Shown here: piece after piece, positions 1-10,867 of the stretch | Numbering within the stretch: position 1 is the first letter of the stretch | Layout: each line of letters opens with the position of its first letter | DNA from: Prostheceraeus crozeri | Taxonomy: Eukaryota > Platyhelminthes > Polycladida > Euryleptidae | Direction: 5' to 3' | DNA: 64,000 nucleotides | NCBI GenBank assembly: GCA_907163375.1 | Contig: CAJQUW010007488.1 | Span: 62,001 to 126,000 of the forward strand | Translations under genes and position numbers: made by a program | Notes under the pieces: generated by a model | Seen by the model: only the letters and a program-made list of their open reading frames with translations | The model's database searches: none | What the model was told of the DNA's origin: nothing

Positions 1-239
1 TGAAACTGTTGCCTTCAGTTCATTTTGGACTTGCCCATGAATTCTCTTCCTGATCTCAAGTCTTTTTCGTTTCATACACTTCCTCTTCTACTTCAAATTT
101 TGTTTTGTATGTAGCGCCTTCATTAAATCCTGTCGATACATAAGCTTCATCAAGAGGGAAAGATGTGCAAGTGGTTGAGGTGACTTTTATGTAGCCACTT
201 TCAACAACACAAATCCATAGATAACTGCTGCAAGCGATT

Positions 240-311
240 CCGCTTCTTGATGAGTAAACCACAAAGTTCATGTGTCCGCTTCTTGATGAGTAAACCACAA
301 AGTTCATGTGT
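240..311. repeat. 36-base perfect tandem duplication
   Basis: Positions 240-275 and 276-311 are identical 36-base units head to tail, beginning ccgcttcttgatgag. The identity suggests a recent slippage or duplication event. Nothing around it looks coding; the duplication merely makes a repetitive short open frame on the minus strand. Confidence 0.9.
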
Positions 312-601
312 CAGGGACACCTAGATATCCTTGCATGTGTTCAAAGGCGGTGTTACTGGAAGGGATGGTCACAGATTGAAAGGCGACCTGGCACAGTGCT
401 GAATAATCCTATACTCAACATCGAATGTATCTTCACTGCCCTTAATATGACATCCAACTAAAACTGCACAACATCCCTTCTATGTTACGAGCTGTCTATT
501 TCAGAAACTGGAGCATAAGTGTGCGATTTTCAATAAGATTCAAGTTATCTGATACCATTATCTTATCTGAAAATCCCATGGCACGACCAATCGAAAAGGC
601 T

Positions 602-738
602 GCTTCAAAAAGGTGGTGGTGGTTGGTTTAACCGCCCCGTCCCGCTGACAGGGGCTTTGCGGTCAACCCCCCCCCAAGGGTGTTGCCAAAGATTAAAAAC
701 ATGTCCCGAGAACCCGAAGATATCCGCTTCAAAAAGGT
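602..738 (-). mobile_element. 5'-truncated retroelement tail with 13-base target duplication
   Basis: A roughly 111-base insertion (615-725) is flanked by the same 13 bases, gcttcaaaaaggt, at 602-614 and 726-738. Read on the minus strand, the insert is GC-rich and ends in short ACC repeats next to the duplication. A microsatellite-like 3' tail, severe 5' truncation and a 13-base target duplication are the usual marks of LINE or SINE integration by target-primed reverse transcription. The element family is not recognised. An open frame on the minus strand runs through it but looks accidental. Confidence 0.7.
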
Positions 739-1756
739 TTCTTTTCGATACGAATGACGAATAAGCCTGAAATTGTCTGACATCGATAGCATCGCTTTGA
801 GTTTGCTCATGACATCATTTCTAACTACAAAAAACGCAGGAAGGAAATTACGCAGATTGCAAAAATAATGCGCACTGCACCGAGCATGATACAGTAGCGG
901 TTTTAAAAAAGCTTCCAAATGCTTGCGTACATTAATCGAATGAAAATTATACAAAATCAAAAGACATTTAAGTGAGCAAACACAGATCAACAAGAAAAGA
1001 GCAATACAATTTGACTGGAAATCATCCATTTGTTATTGCAGATTTTGATATAAAAACTTGAGATCGAAGTTATCATCAATAAGGAAGGAATTGACTGTAA
1101 TAACGTAATGTTACCGTCATTGTGTAGAAAAAGCCAGTCTGTCTGTCTCGTCTAACTATGCGATGTCTCTCAGACATGATTGTTCATGAGCAGCATGTGT
1201 CAATATATGAGCAGCCCGGAGAAGAAATGCTCCCGACGTAAATTGTTGAAGAAGATGACGATCGCGTAATAGTTTTGCTCTCATATATTGACTTGTCATC
1301 AAATTCAATACATTAACATAGGTACTTTATAACGGACACATCGTAACGGCATTGAAGAAATATTCTGAAAAGGTCAGAAATGTACATAATAAACAATTAC
1401 AAATATAACACAATTGTAACTCCTTTTTAACAGATATTTTAACACCATCAGAATGCAAGCCGAAACACAGGGACACCATCAGGGTCTATACACACGGCAT
1501 AAATATGATGTCAGTCAACACATCATGCTTCCTAGAGAAATCGCGTGCTTGTATCTGTTTGTTGAATTGAGTCTGTCGCGAGATTTAGGAAGATTTCCCG
1601 GTATTGCAAATATGCTCTAGAGTGGCTTGATGCTGTTTTGTATAATGTACAGGGTGTTCTGATTGCAACTTAACACACTTTTCGTGAATAACTTTTTAGT
1701 AAAAGCATGTATTGTCAAAACTTTCAATATAATATAAAGAGATCAAAGGATTTTTG
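739..1756. other. no gene seen
   Basis: AT-rich sequence with no supported gene. A motif near 1647 (acagggtgttctgattgc) resembles terminal sequences of many animal DNA transposons, but no partner end could be matched. Confidence 0.5.
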
Positions 1757-1764
1757 GCACCAGT

Positions 1765-2321
1765 CAGGGGCGCAGCCAGGGGGGCACTAGGACCTTGCCC
1801 CTGGCTGGTTTTTAATATGTGAATTTTAAAATATATTCTTAGCAATTCTCGTTATACATCGACATGTATTTATTTGAAGTACTGCGAATTGACTTAGGTC
1901 AAGAGGTGCGACTTTCATCATCCTGCCAATGCAATTACATCACAGACAGAAGATTTATCACCGAAGAAACATGTGGAACAAGTTAAATGACATTATTCAG
2001 CAAAAGTTGAATTGCTTCATGTACAAACCAGGCTATATAAACATTCATCTCATAATTTTGAATAAAACATGTTAATAAGAAACTAAATCATGAAATGAAT
2101 TTTTTTATTATCAAAGTTATTTCAGACAAGCTTCAGATTATGATAAGCTTGCATGTAGTTATACAATGTGTTGAAATGTATATTCCTTAACCGTCAATTA
2201 TAATCATAGGAAGTAGGCACTGTACAGGTTGTGCATAATGTAATTAAATACCAGCTTTTTCGGAGTTGCAATTCATCAGAACTTTGTCCACCGCCAAACT
2301 GATTTTCTGGCTACGCCCCTG
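1765..2321. mobile_element. hAT-type non-autonomous DNA transposon (MITE-like)
   Basis: The left end caggggcgcagccagg (1765-1780) and right end tctggctacgcccctg (2306-2321) are terminal inverted repeats matching at 14 of 16 positions. They resemble CAGGGGCGTAGCCAGG-type ends common on animal hAT elements. Immediately outside are gcaccagt (1757-1764) and gcatcagt (2322-2329), an 8-base target duplication with one mismatch; eight bases is the hAT signature. The 557-base interior is AT-rich and has no transposase frame, so the element would depend on an enzyme made elsewhere. Confidence 0.85.
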
Positions 2322-2329
2322 GCATCAGT

Positions 2330-3540
2330 ATCATTTCAATTGTCTAAAACGATGTAACTTGAATTGCGTGTGTCAGATAAATCAATAGCAATGCGAAAGC
2401 TGCGATGAGTTGCCGTCTGATTGGTGTTCTATTCAGCTGCTCACACTTAAAAGGAATAGCAATCGGCTTCTATGATTCTACGAAGAACAACGCTCTAAGA
2501 TTGCTTCTCGATATCAGATGGCAACCCGCTAATAATCTACAGTTCAGCACTTCACCATTACTTTATGATTCGACACCGTCTCGAATTCGGTAAAAATGAG
2601 GCTTCCTTCAAAGCTGACAAACATAGTCAAAGAAAATGTGAATTGCAATTTAAATCAAGAAATTGTGCTTCTGACTATATCTAATTCGATGGCTGGCACT
2701 CAAGAGTTTACCACATCACCATTAACTTAGTTCAACAACTTTACACTGTCAATACCACCCTTTCTAAATTTACTAGTACCGTTATAGTTATATCTAATTA
2801 ATTTTCAAATTTTTATTGTTCAACCAGTGTCCAATCAAACTTTATCTTCTACACCTTCTCACTTCTACTCGTATATGCACTCTTCCCAAATCTCCATCCT
2901 TATCCATACATTCTCGAAATTATAATATTCTTAAAACATGACAAGAATTTCCTGTATAAACAAATCGGAATACTTAAGAGGATCGAGTTGAATCAGATTG
3001 ATCGATTAATTTCACTTCCACTTCCTGGCAATGTAGCAGATGAAATCTGATGTCAAGATTATTGTCGAGTTATGATTAGCGGTCTAACGAGGACATTTTA
3101 ATCGAACCAGACAAATTTGACGCCACTCAATACGCAACCATTCATGAGTAAGATAAAGCACGAGTTTTCTAGGCACATGTTTTTCGAAACCGTTAAAGTG
3201 CGAGGATAGGAGTCAATTATTCTCCATTGGCATTATTTATCTGCAAAAACCGAATTCCCAAACCTTTAATTGAAGAAGGATTGATATGATAACAACCGAC
3301 TACCAGATTTTTTGGTTCCTATTGAGAGGAATCTTGTAGAGGTCTCCAAACTGTAGTGATGATGTTGGCTTCTTTGCTCGACTTAATTCTCATGTTGAAA
3401 ATGTCAATACCATTCATTCATTAGCATACAGAAGTAGTTAAGTTGCTTTTTGACAGTCTACTCGATGTAATTTTATTATATAATTGACACGTTGTTTTGC
3501 ATTATCCAGCAGAAAGCCCGCGATAGATTTTTGCAGCAAA
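2330..3540. other. no gene seen
   Basis: AT-rich intergenic sequence. One 62-codon open frame crosses the right part of this stretch from 2405, with no recognisable motif; I treat it as chance. Confidence 0.5.
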
Positions 3541-3915
3541 TAATAGAGCAAAATAACCACTTATCATACCTAAATCATAATGAAATCATGCTATAATATC
3601 CAAGCTCTTCATGTTGAACATCCTATCGTCATCAGGGAAATAATCTGAGAAATACATACACATACATGTAGATTTCTACACAAGACATTCAAAATTATCA
3701 GGCTATTCTATGAAAAATCTAAATCTATGACTAACAGAAACTGAAAACTGATAATAACTCAAAACACATTGCCATGTGCATGTACAAGTAGATGTTTAGA
3801 TTTCTCAGTTACATCATTTCCCTTATGACGGCAGGATGTTCCTACAGAAGGCATTGGATATTGTAGCATGATTTCATTATAATTCAGTTGTGAAGTTGCT
3901 ATTTTGCTCTATGCT
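3541..3915. repeat. foldback (long inverted repeat) element
   Basis: Two arms of about 130 bases in opposite orientation surround a centre of about 115 bases. Exact paired blocks include atagagcaaaata (3543-3555) with its complement at 3900-3912, and ataatgaaatcatgct (3577-3592) with its complement at 3865-3880. Further similarity continues inward between about 3600-3655 and 3790-3860. A transcript would fold into a long hairpin. This is typical of MITEs or foldback transposons; no clear target duplication was found. Confidence 0.75.
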
Positions 3916-4389
3916 TTGTATCACTTAACCATGTTTTGTAAATGCTTGCTCGCCATTGTGGAGCTACAGTTCAAAAGCTAATGTCTGGTCTAGGAGCCCT
4001 TTCTTCCACAATAAGATAAAGTAAAACATAAATATTTACCCAAAGTTTTTGCTTTTTGATGATGTCTGATGTTGCTGATGTTGTGATGACTTAATTACAA
4101 GGTTATAGCTGAAATTTGAAAGAGCAAGATGGGATATAGGACAAAGTGAGACCTACTAAAAAATCTTAAAGCAATGCTACAATATAGAACATCGTGAAAA
4201 CATTGATAAGTAGGGGAAAAAGATTGAATAGAAAAAATGGAAGAAATGAAAAGGCTTTTGTAACATTTCTTCCGCAATTTTTGAGGGGCAGCCTGCTGAT
4301 CGTCATTGCTTTCTATATGTGCAATATATGTAATAAATTGCATATAATTTTTCTTGGCATAGCAGTTTTCTTCGCCCGTCGCTTTACAA

Positions 4390-4660
4390 ATTTGGAGAGT
4401 CCACAGCAGCATCCTTTGACGCATCAAGGGCCGTCCATCGAACTTGGCATCCCGCATTTATCAGTGAGCTCTTTTCCTACGGGTTCCATGTTGAAGTCGC
4501 GAGCTGGATAGATGATTTCTTGACTAACCGTTCTATTACAGCTGATGCAGACGGAGTTTCCTCTCTGATCGTTTTACGGTCAATTATGGAGTCCCCCGGA
4601 ATGCATTCTTTCACATTTTCTTAATATCATGATTTTAAATGACCTACGTCTAACGATGAG
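4390..4660 (+). mobile_element. LINE reverse-transcriptase fragment, decayed
   Basis: Plus-strand translation gives a stretch resembling the finger/palm part of Jockey/CR1-group reverse transcriptases: an SFDASRAV segment (family: D-SKAFD), TWHPAFISEL, YGFHVEVASW and DDFLTNRSIT. Further on, the usual GVPQGS and INDL blocks appear only in shifted frames, for example GVPRNAFFHIF and LNDLRL. So at least one frameshift and several stops break it. No ends or target duplication are visible. It is a short relic of a larger insertion. Confidence 0.65.
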
Positions 4661-6515
4661 GTGTTAGGATGGTTCAATCGGTAAAGGAAAGGGCCGCGCC
4701 TCGGAGGGAGGTACAGAAGGTATTAGCGAAAGTGATCACAGAAAATAGTAGAAGCTGGTGTGAGTTGCTATAAATGCTTAGGTACATTAGAAAATTCAGC
4801 TTGCCGCCACCACCACTGACGTTGAAGCTTCAATGAGGAAAGCGAAAAAATCTTTGATTATTCCTCCCTATTTGTTCCCTCCCTCTTGGACGACGGATGG
4901 CCAGAACTTTGCGGAGCATTGTGATACTTTCAACCAGAATTCCTACCTACAAACTTCCAATGTCTCTCTCAGAGCACGAATACACGACCAAAAGTTCGCA
5001 TGAACAATCCCCTTGCTACTATAACACGGATCCGTGTTCTTTGTATTTTCAAGAATAATGATCTCCGTGGAGATTATAGTTCTTGCAAAGATAAATGACA
5101 TGCAACTCTGTATTTAATCGTTGCTCCGTAATATGCCATCTCAGTAGGAGAATTTGAGTCTAAAATAGTGAATTGCTTCATCGCAATATATTTACGTTAA
5201 TGATATGGACGTAATCCGAAGGATTCTATGTTTCACGACGACGATGATGATGAGATGAGACGAATTGAGTAAAGTGCTTTCAGAATATCAAACACCTTCA
5301 TGGAAACTCCGAGTAAAATGACAACTTTGCATTTGATTACCAATTTTCACAGTAAAACAGAGGCTCTGTTTTTCTCCTTTGTTGATTCTAGTTTCAATTA
5401 CAATAACAATATCGACTCAGCATTCAATTTTTATAACATAAGTCAATAAAGAAATCCTATACTTCAAATTACTCATACTAGCAGGAAGATGATGCAGCAA
5501 AGTGGATCTTTTCAATTCGATGAATATCCAAGTTGCTTCCTGCATTCAAATATCGATGCTTATTTGTATTCATACAAGTGTCGAACAATTCGAATTATAG
5601 AAACCTTTCCAGTCTAGCAGCTTGTAATTAACACAAGTCACCTTCATGAAAACTGTTCAGGTCGCACACCTGGCGTGAATTAGCACACAGCAATACGGAA
5701 TACTCTCGCAATAAGAAGTAGAGTGGAAACTAACAGCCTTGATGGTAAATAGCAACTTTTGTGACTTTTGTGAATCTAAGTCTAATAGCCTCATGTGCAA
5801 TTTAACGAGACTATGTATCATCACAAGAAAATTTCAAACTATGTCTCAAGCATTTTCAACGCAAGCGGAATAAAACACGGTGCTTTGTTCCTTGAATTGC
5901 TTGTTCATTTTGTATTCTCTCAATTTCGGTTCATAAAGTGAATGTGTGTTGCGGAAGATGGAAGTTCAACTTTAGGAGATGTCGACTTTCCTCAGATAAG
6001 ATTCACAGTTGACAACCAAATGGTCTCAAAGGGCACGTTGAAGAATTAGGGGCTTTTCAGTCAGATTCGTGATTACCAACATTTTGTTGTGTATGTATTT
6101 GAATCTCCTCACTCGTGTAGACTTAATTAAAGAGAAAGAGCTAGAAGTCGATGAAATTTTTGTGAATCATGTTGCAGAGGTATCAGACATTTGTCTCATC
6201 AAACTGAGCTAGAAATGTCTTTCAGAGCTTATCAAGGTCACTGCGCTCAACAAGTTTATGATATTCTGATGACATTATATCCACTTCAACTCTTGTACAA
6301 GATAAAATTGATGAGTTGCCTAACTATGATTGTTTGATTTTCCCTGATAGAGATCAGAATTTCACGAATTTCAAAGTTCCCCTGATATTTCCCTGACTGG
6401 AAAGAAACTGGAGCCATATTGTATTTTTGCCGATCGCTAATTTGAAAAATCTTAATTACACATAGCTCTCAGTTTTTAATCACTTCATCTCAGACATGCC
6501 AACTTTTGATGCAGT
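4661..6515. other. no gene seen
   Basis: AT-rich sequence with no supported gene. Around 4840-4960 a plus-strand stretch vaguely resembles the linker that precedes the reverse transcriptase in Jockey-like LINEs, but it is on the wrong side of the 4.4 kb fragment and too short to call. Confidence 0.4.
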
Positions 6516-6518
6516 CTA

Positions 6519-6730
6519 CATCAGCGGTCTCCGTGGCACAGTGTTTAAGTGGTTGTTCTAGCAATCTTTCGGCCCAGATGTCGAACAAGTGTCGTAGTGT
6601 CATTGGAAGTCGTCAGGAAGTTGTCCGACATCCGGACAAAAAAATCATAACGCTCCAGACTAAAGTCTGGCTAAGTCAGCACCGCCCAAGCCGCCAGCAT
6701 GGGGGAGTAGTGACGTTAAAACATCAAAAA
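6519..6730 (+). mobile_element. tRNA-derived SINE copy (family 1)
   Basis: The 5' part (gcggtctccgtggcacagtg) resembles a tRNA D-arm with an RNA polymerase III A box. A poor B box (cccagatgtcgaac) follows about 30 bases on. The 3' body contains ggagtagtgacgt (6704-6716), which also occurs with flanking similarity on the minus strand at about 10405-10610, so this is a dispersed family. Such SINEs are copied by LINE enzymes and encode nothing. The open frame over it is incidental. Confidence 0.6.
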
Positions 6731-9276
6731 AACATCAGCAAAAAATCGGCTGCAGCGAAACCCGCTGTTTCTCATTTTCTGTTTACAACTGCATGCTAAT
6801 TTATTTAAACTTATTCAAATCAAGAGCTGAAATTTCAGCTAGAAATTCAGTTCAGATATGATGGGTGCTTGATATTATGGATTTTCCAAGTTGACATGAC
6901 ATTCAATCGAGCGATCAAACGTTGAATATCAAAATAACCTTCCTGATGATATAAATGGAGTTTGTAAGAAAACTTCTTCTCCATTTATCCAACCGAGCTT
7001 TGTCAACATTTGAAAAGACGAATCGTTAAATAGACATCAAACAACAAGAAAAATTCTTGTCACGGAAGAACAGTTGCGGCTATGAGCCGCATTGTAGTCT
7101 GGCTATGTGAATTCTTTCTATTATCGCCAATCTTTGTTTGTTTGGGTATAATTCATCGCTTGTATTGAAGAGGTAATTCAATATTTATCAGTCGCAGTTT
7201 ATCAATTCGCTTGTTTCTTCTCACTAGTGTTTTTCACGACAAACTTCAAACGACGAGTCAACCAATTATTTTCAACCACCTCGTGGATGTTCGTTCAATA
7301 TATGATACAATTTAAGACCCAAATTAAATAAAACGTAGCATTTTACTTGAAATCAATAGGGAAAATGATTCCTTTGAAACTGACTTTATACGAGCATACG
7401 ATCAATATTCATATCAAGTTAATCTCACTTTCTCTGTAAGCATTGAATTAAAGCAACAGTGTACTCGTCCTGTTAAGCGCAAGTACAGTTGTTGAAATGA
7501 GTCAATAAGTGTTTTGGCTCGAGTATCATGAGCAATTGGAAATTGTTATCTCTTACGCATGTCGGAACATGCATGTACATGTATAAAAGATCTCACTCAA
7601 GGTTTAAATGGAGAAGAGGCAATGTGAATATCAAGTAAATCAAATAGTATACAATTCAATCCTATTCAGTACGTAATAGCAGTAAATTTTGTTTCAATTT
7701 TATCGATAGAATTGTGAATCGATCAGATGAAGTTACAACCCTGGATTGATCAGATGAAGTTACAGCCCATTATGATCAACATGAAAATAATTACGTAAGA
7801 GCGCGGAAAAACTTGAGCCCGATATTTTATTTTTTAGAGATTTTACTATTACAGCCATAGACGACCATCACGAAAGAATTTAGAGTTGACATCGAGGATT
7901 CGATTAACATGATGCAAAAAAGAAGCTTTAAAAGATATAAATAGCGATGACATCGGAACTACCAACATTTACCAAACATTTATTCATCTCTACACTATAT
8001 TCAAAAAAAGCTTCGTAGTATGTAAATATCACACCAGACATAAAGTTAGCCAGTCTGGCTATGGTTCAAGCCAAGTCTTTATTTGCTTATGTAGTGATTA
8101 CTTTTTGTTATATTGTGTGAATTTGTTACTCATCCTTTTATAAGTTGATATTCATGTTTTTTTTGAAATTTGCATGACGGTCGTGTAGAACTTATCAAAT
8201 GAATCGTAGTTATGTATCCATTTTTGGATTGCTTGTATGAGAAATGCAACTTGCAACCACAGGACCACAATTCAGCTCCTCATTTGATAAACAAGATGTG
8301 ATATCATTTCTTCAATAAGAAAAGATCATCAAAGCCAAACCAAAAGACTACTGAGAATTTGAAATGAAGTTCCATTTGAATTTTAAGTCTTCCGTTAGTC
8401 TATAATAGAGTTGTGTGGTATAGAAGCAATTTAACTGTTAGTCGTGAATTAGATCATACCAGCAGGGATCTGATGTCAGAATTAGCATACTTGTAAATTT
8501 ATTCCCTGATCATTGATTTGATGAGAGGCACCATCGCCATCATTAGAGGTTACCACTAACATTAATTTGGTGAGAGTTGCTTGGGAAAGGCAATTGTTCC
8601 ACCCCAAACTTGATAGACTACTTTCGTGGCTTGGGTGGCGCAAGGCAAAAAACATTGAAAAAGGGACCCCTCTGCAGGTTCCTATTCTAACACGATGTCC
8701 CTTATTCCCAACGCTTAAGGTCTTTCCGAAAAAGATGAATGAAGTTTATATAATAATAGGCGATCTGAATATACATAGCAGAAACTGATAATTGCACAAA
8801 TTTAATAGCTAAATATCGGAATATGCTTCAAGAAAACAGAGAGGTGACTTCATAATTTCTCGACTTCTTTGCTATTTTTTCTCAACATAGGATTTTTCCG
8901 AATGAGCAACACCCATGTAATTATCAAAATTTCTTTCGAGGAATAATGCACCCTTCATGCTCACCTGAATGCCATCATCTTGTGTTAATAATAATAAAAA
9001 GTGTATATTTTGAAAGTAATACAAATCATAATGCACAAAAGTATGAAGACAGTTGATAATCTATGAAAATTCTGAGAAGTTGCGAATTCACCTGGCTTTT
9101 CTTAGGTTCACGTTGAGGAGCGAGGTCGCATATGGAAAGAATGTTGAGTTCGCATATGTTAATCGACAAGCTTGCTGTTTAACTTCGGTACAATTTATCA
9201 TGACAGAATTTTTTCACGTCGCTAAGAGTGGATATAATTGGTGCTTCTTTCCGGCGTAATTTAAAAGATTGGAAAA
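6731..9276. other. no gene seen
   Basis: AT-rich sequence with only short chance frames. It contains the small tandem duplication listed separately at 7718-7771. Frames at 8567-8788 and 9053-9259 have no recognisable motifs or splice logic. Confidence 0.5.
7718..7771. repeat. 27-base imperfect tandem duplication
   Basis: The core gatcagatgaagttaca occurs at about 7721 and again 27 bases later at 7748, with similar flanks. It is a two-copy duplication in non-coding sequence. Confidence 0.75.
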
Positions 9277-10170
9277 TCAGATTACTTTAGATGAACGAAA
9301 GCAACAATATTGGATATTTTGTGCCTTTTCGAATCGTCCCCATCGGAAACCTGTCAGCACGGCTCTTGAAAGTATCAAAATTGTGTTGGTCTGGTTAAGT
9401 GGTCGGGGAAAGCTGATTCCGAAGCTAAGCTGTGCGCACAAAACAACTTCGAAAGATTCACAGCGCGTGTGCTTTCGTACCTCACATGATAGCATATGGG
9501 CACATTATATGTGTGCTTCTCTAATTTGTTGCAGAACTGCTTCTACCGAAGTAGTATTTGTAGAAGATTATGTGAAATTACATAACGCCTGACGCAGAGC
9601 GGCTGCAATTCGCTAGAGGTTTTACTCTGTGCATAACGTCGAATTAGACATTAAGGTCTGATAACTTATTTGTCGATCATTAGAATTAACGTGCTTTGTC
9701 CATTGCATACATCACCACTTTGCTTGCTGCCACTGTGCAATGTGGGAGGTAATTGATGCACAGTAGAAAAAGAAAGGGTCTCAAATCTGACCAATGAGGA
9801 ACTCCTGCTTTGACAAACTTGGTGAAAGACTTATGACTATGTAGGACGACAGACATCTGCCGGTTGCTAAGGAAAGAAGCAAGAAGTTCATGAAACTGAC
9901 CAATAACTTCGTAAGACTTGAACTTGCTATACGTAGTGCCTGATGACCGACTAGATCGAATACAAGACAACTGATCATGCATTTCCATGTCTTCCAAAAA
10001 GAGGCAGAGTCACCGTTGGATAAAGATCTTTTGAGCAGTTCGGATACGACTAGGTAAAGTTCATGTGAGAGGTGTTCACGAGAAAGGTAGAATCGAAGCC
10101 AGGATACAATCTGGTCCACTAGAATTCGAGATATCAAGACCAGAAATGATCTTTTTGACGCTTCAATCTG
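9277..10170 (-). mobile_element. Jockey-like LINE, decayed copy B
   Basis: Minus-strand pieces match the copy at 32.8-35.4 kb. The C-terminal tail has FGISFPRPLNQTNTILILS, where the other copy has SGISFPIPLSLTNTILILS. The reverse-transcriptase part has SFLSNRQMSVVL, GVPHWSDLRPFLFLLCINYL (family GVPQGSVL-P-LFLL-INDL) and VMYAMD in place of YADD. Upstream is a VSELLKRSLSNGDSASFWK segment. The catalytic YADD is lost and frames shift several times, so it is dead. DNA similarity with the 33 kb copy is easily seen, e.g. tcacatgatagcat in both. Confidence 0.8.
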
Positions 10171-10404
10171 TGACAGAGGGAGAATTTAGTATACTTCGAT
10201 ACTACAAGTATTCCATTTATTAAAATGTTTAGTATGGCTGTTGCGCATAAGCTAATACCCTTCAAATATGACATCTGCTTGGTGACACCTGTGCTGTTTA
10301 TATTCTGTTTTTCATCAATAAGAAGTCATCAAAAACGATGATTTTTGATATGAATGATTTGTCTTTCTGTCATAATTGCAAATTTTAATAATTATTGTGC
10401 TCCT

Positions 10405-10610
10405 CAAAAAGGAGGCTTTGACGTCACTACTCCGCAAATGGGGGCTTGGACGATGTTGACGTTGCCTAACGGCTCTGGACCGTCGTTGTGGCACTTTTAG
10501 CCTGTCGATTTTTCCTTGACAGGCTTGGGTCTCGACCTGATGACCAAAGGAAAGATAGGCCAAAAACTTAGCAGATGTACTGCAGAGACCAGTAGTCTTG
10601 ACGTAGAAGA
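10405..10610 (-). mobile_element. SINE copy (family 1), reverse orientation
   Basis: The minus strand reads ggagtagtgacgt (complement at 10421-10433) preceded by a gtccaagcccccat block. This aligns with the 3' body of the SINE at 6519-6730, where the same order occurs. The tRNA-like head is not recognisable here, so the copy is probably 5'-truncated or strongly diverged. Confidence 0.55.
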
Positions 10611-10657
10611 TAATAGAAGTGAGTACAACCAATATAATTTTTAACGGATATATTTAC

Positions 10658-10867
10658 CTATTTATGAAAAGGAATCAACCCGTTTACACTTAGCAGTCCG
10701 TTTTTTCCCTCCAATTCATCGATTACATAAATCACAAGTGGCGAATCCCTAACCGACCTCGTGAAATCTAAGCTGAATATCACGGCCACAATACAGATTA
10801 AGTTAAACAAACCAAGTACACGTCGTTCGGCTGACACTCGTTCTGTTTCCAGATTTAGGCTGCGCAT
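10658..10867 (-). CDS. unrecognised 69-residue ORF with one possible membrane segment
   Basis: This minus-strand frame begins MRSLNLETERVSAERR and has a hydrophobic stretch, VLGLFNLICIVAVIFSL, at about residues 17-33. A mixed charged stretch containing YVIDELEGK follows. Topology would suggest a cytosolic N-terminus and one transmembrane helix. A splice-donor-like gtaaat follows the stop codon. I do not recognise it. It could be a first exon or small membrane protein, but a chance frame is at least as likely in this gene-poor DNA. Confidence 0.15.
   Translation of the reverse strand: MRSLNLETERVSAERRVLGLFNLICIVAVIFSLDFTRSVRDSPLVIYVIDELEGKNGLLSVNGLIPFHK

Noticed and set aside
628-1029. 133-codon minus-strand frame
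   Set aside because: It runs through the retroelement insertion at 615-725, so part of it is recent foreign sequence; no domain is seen.
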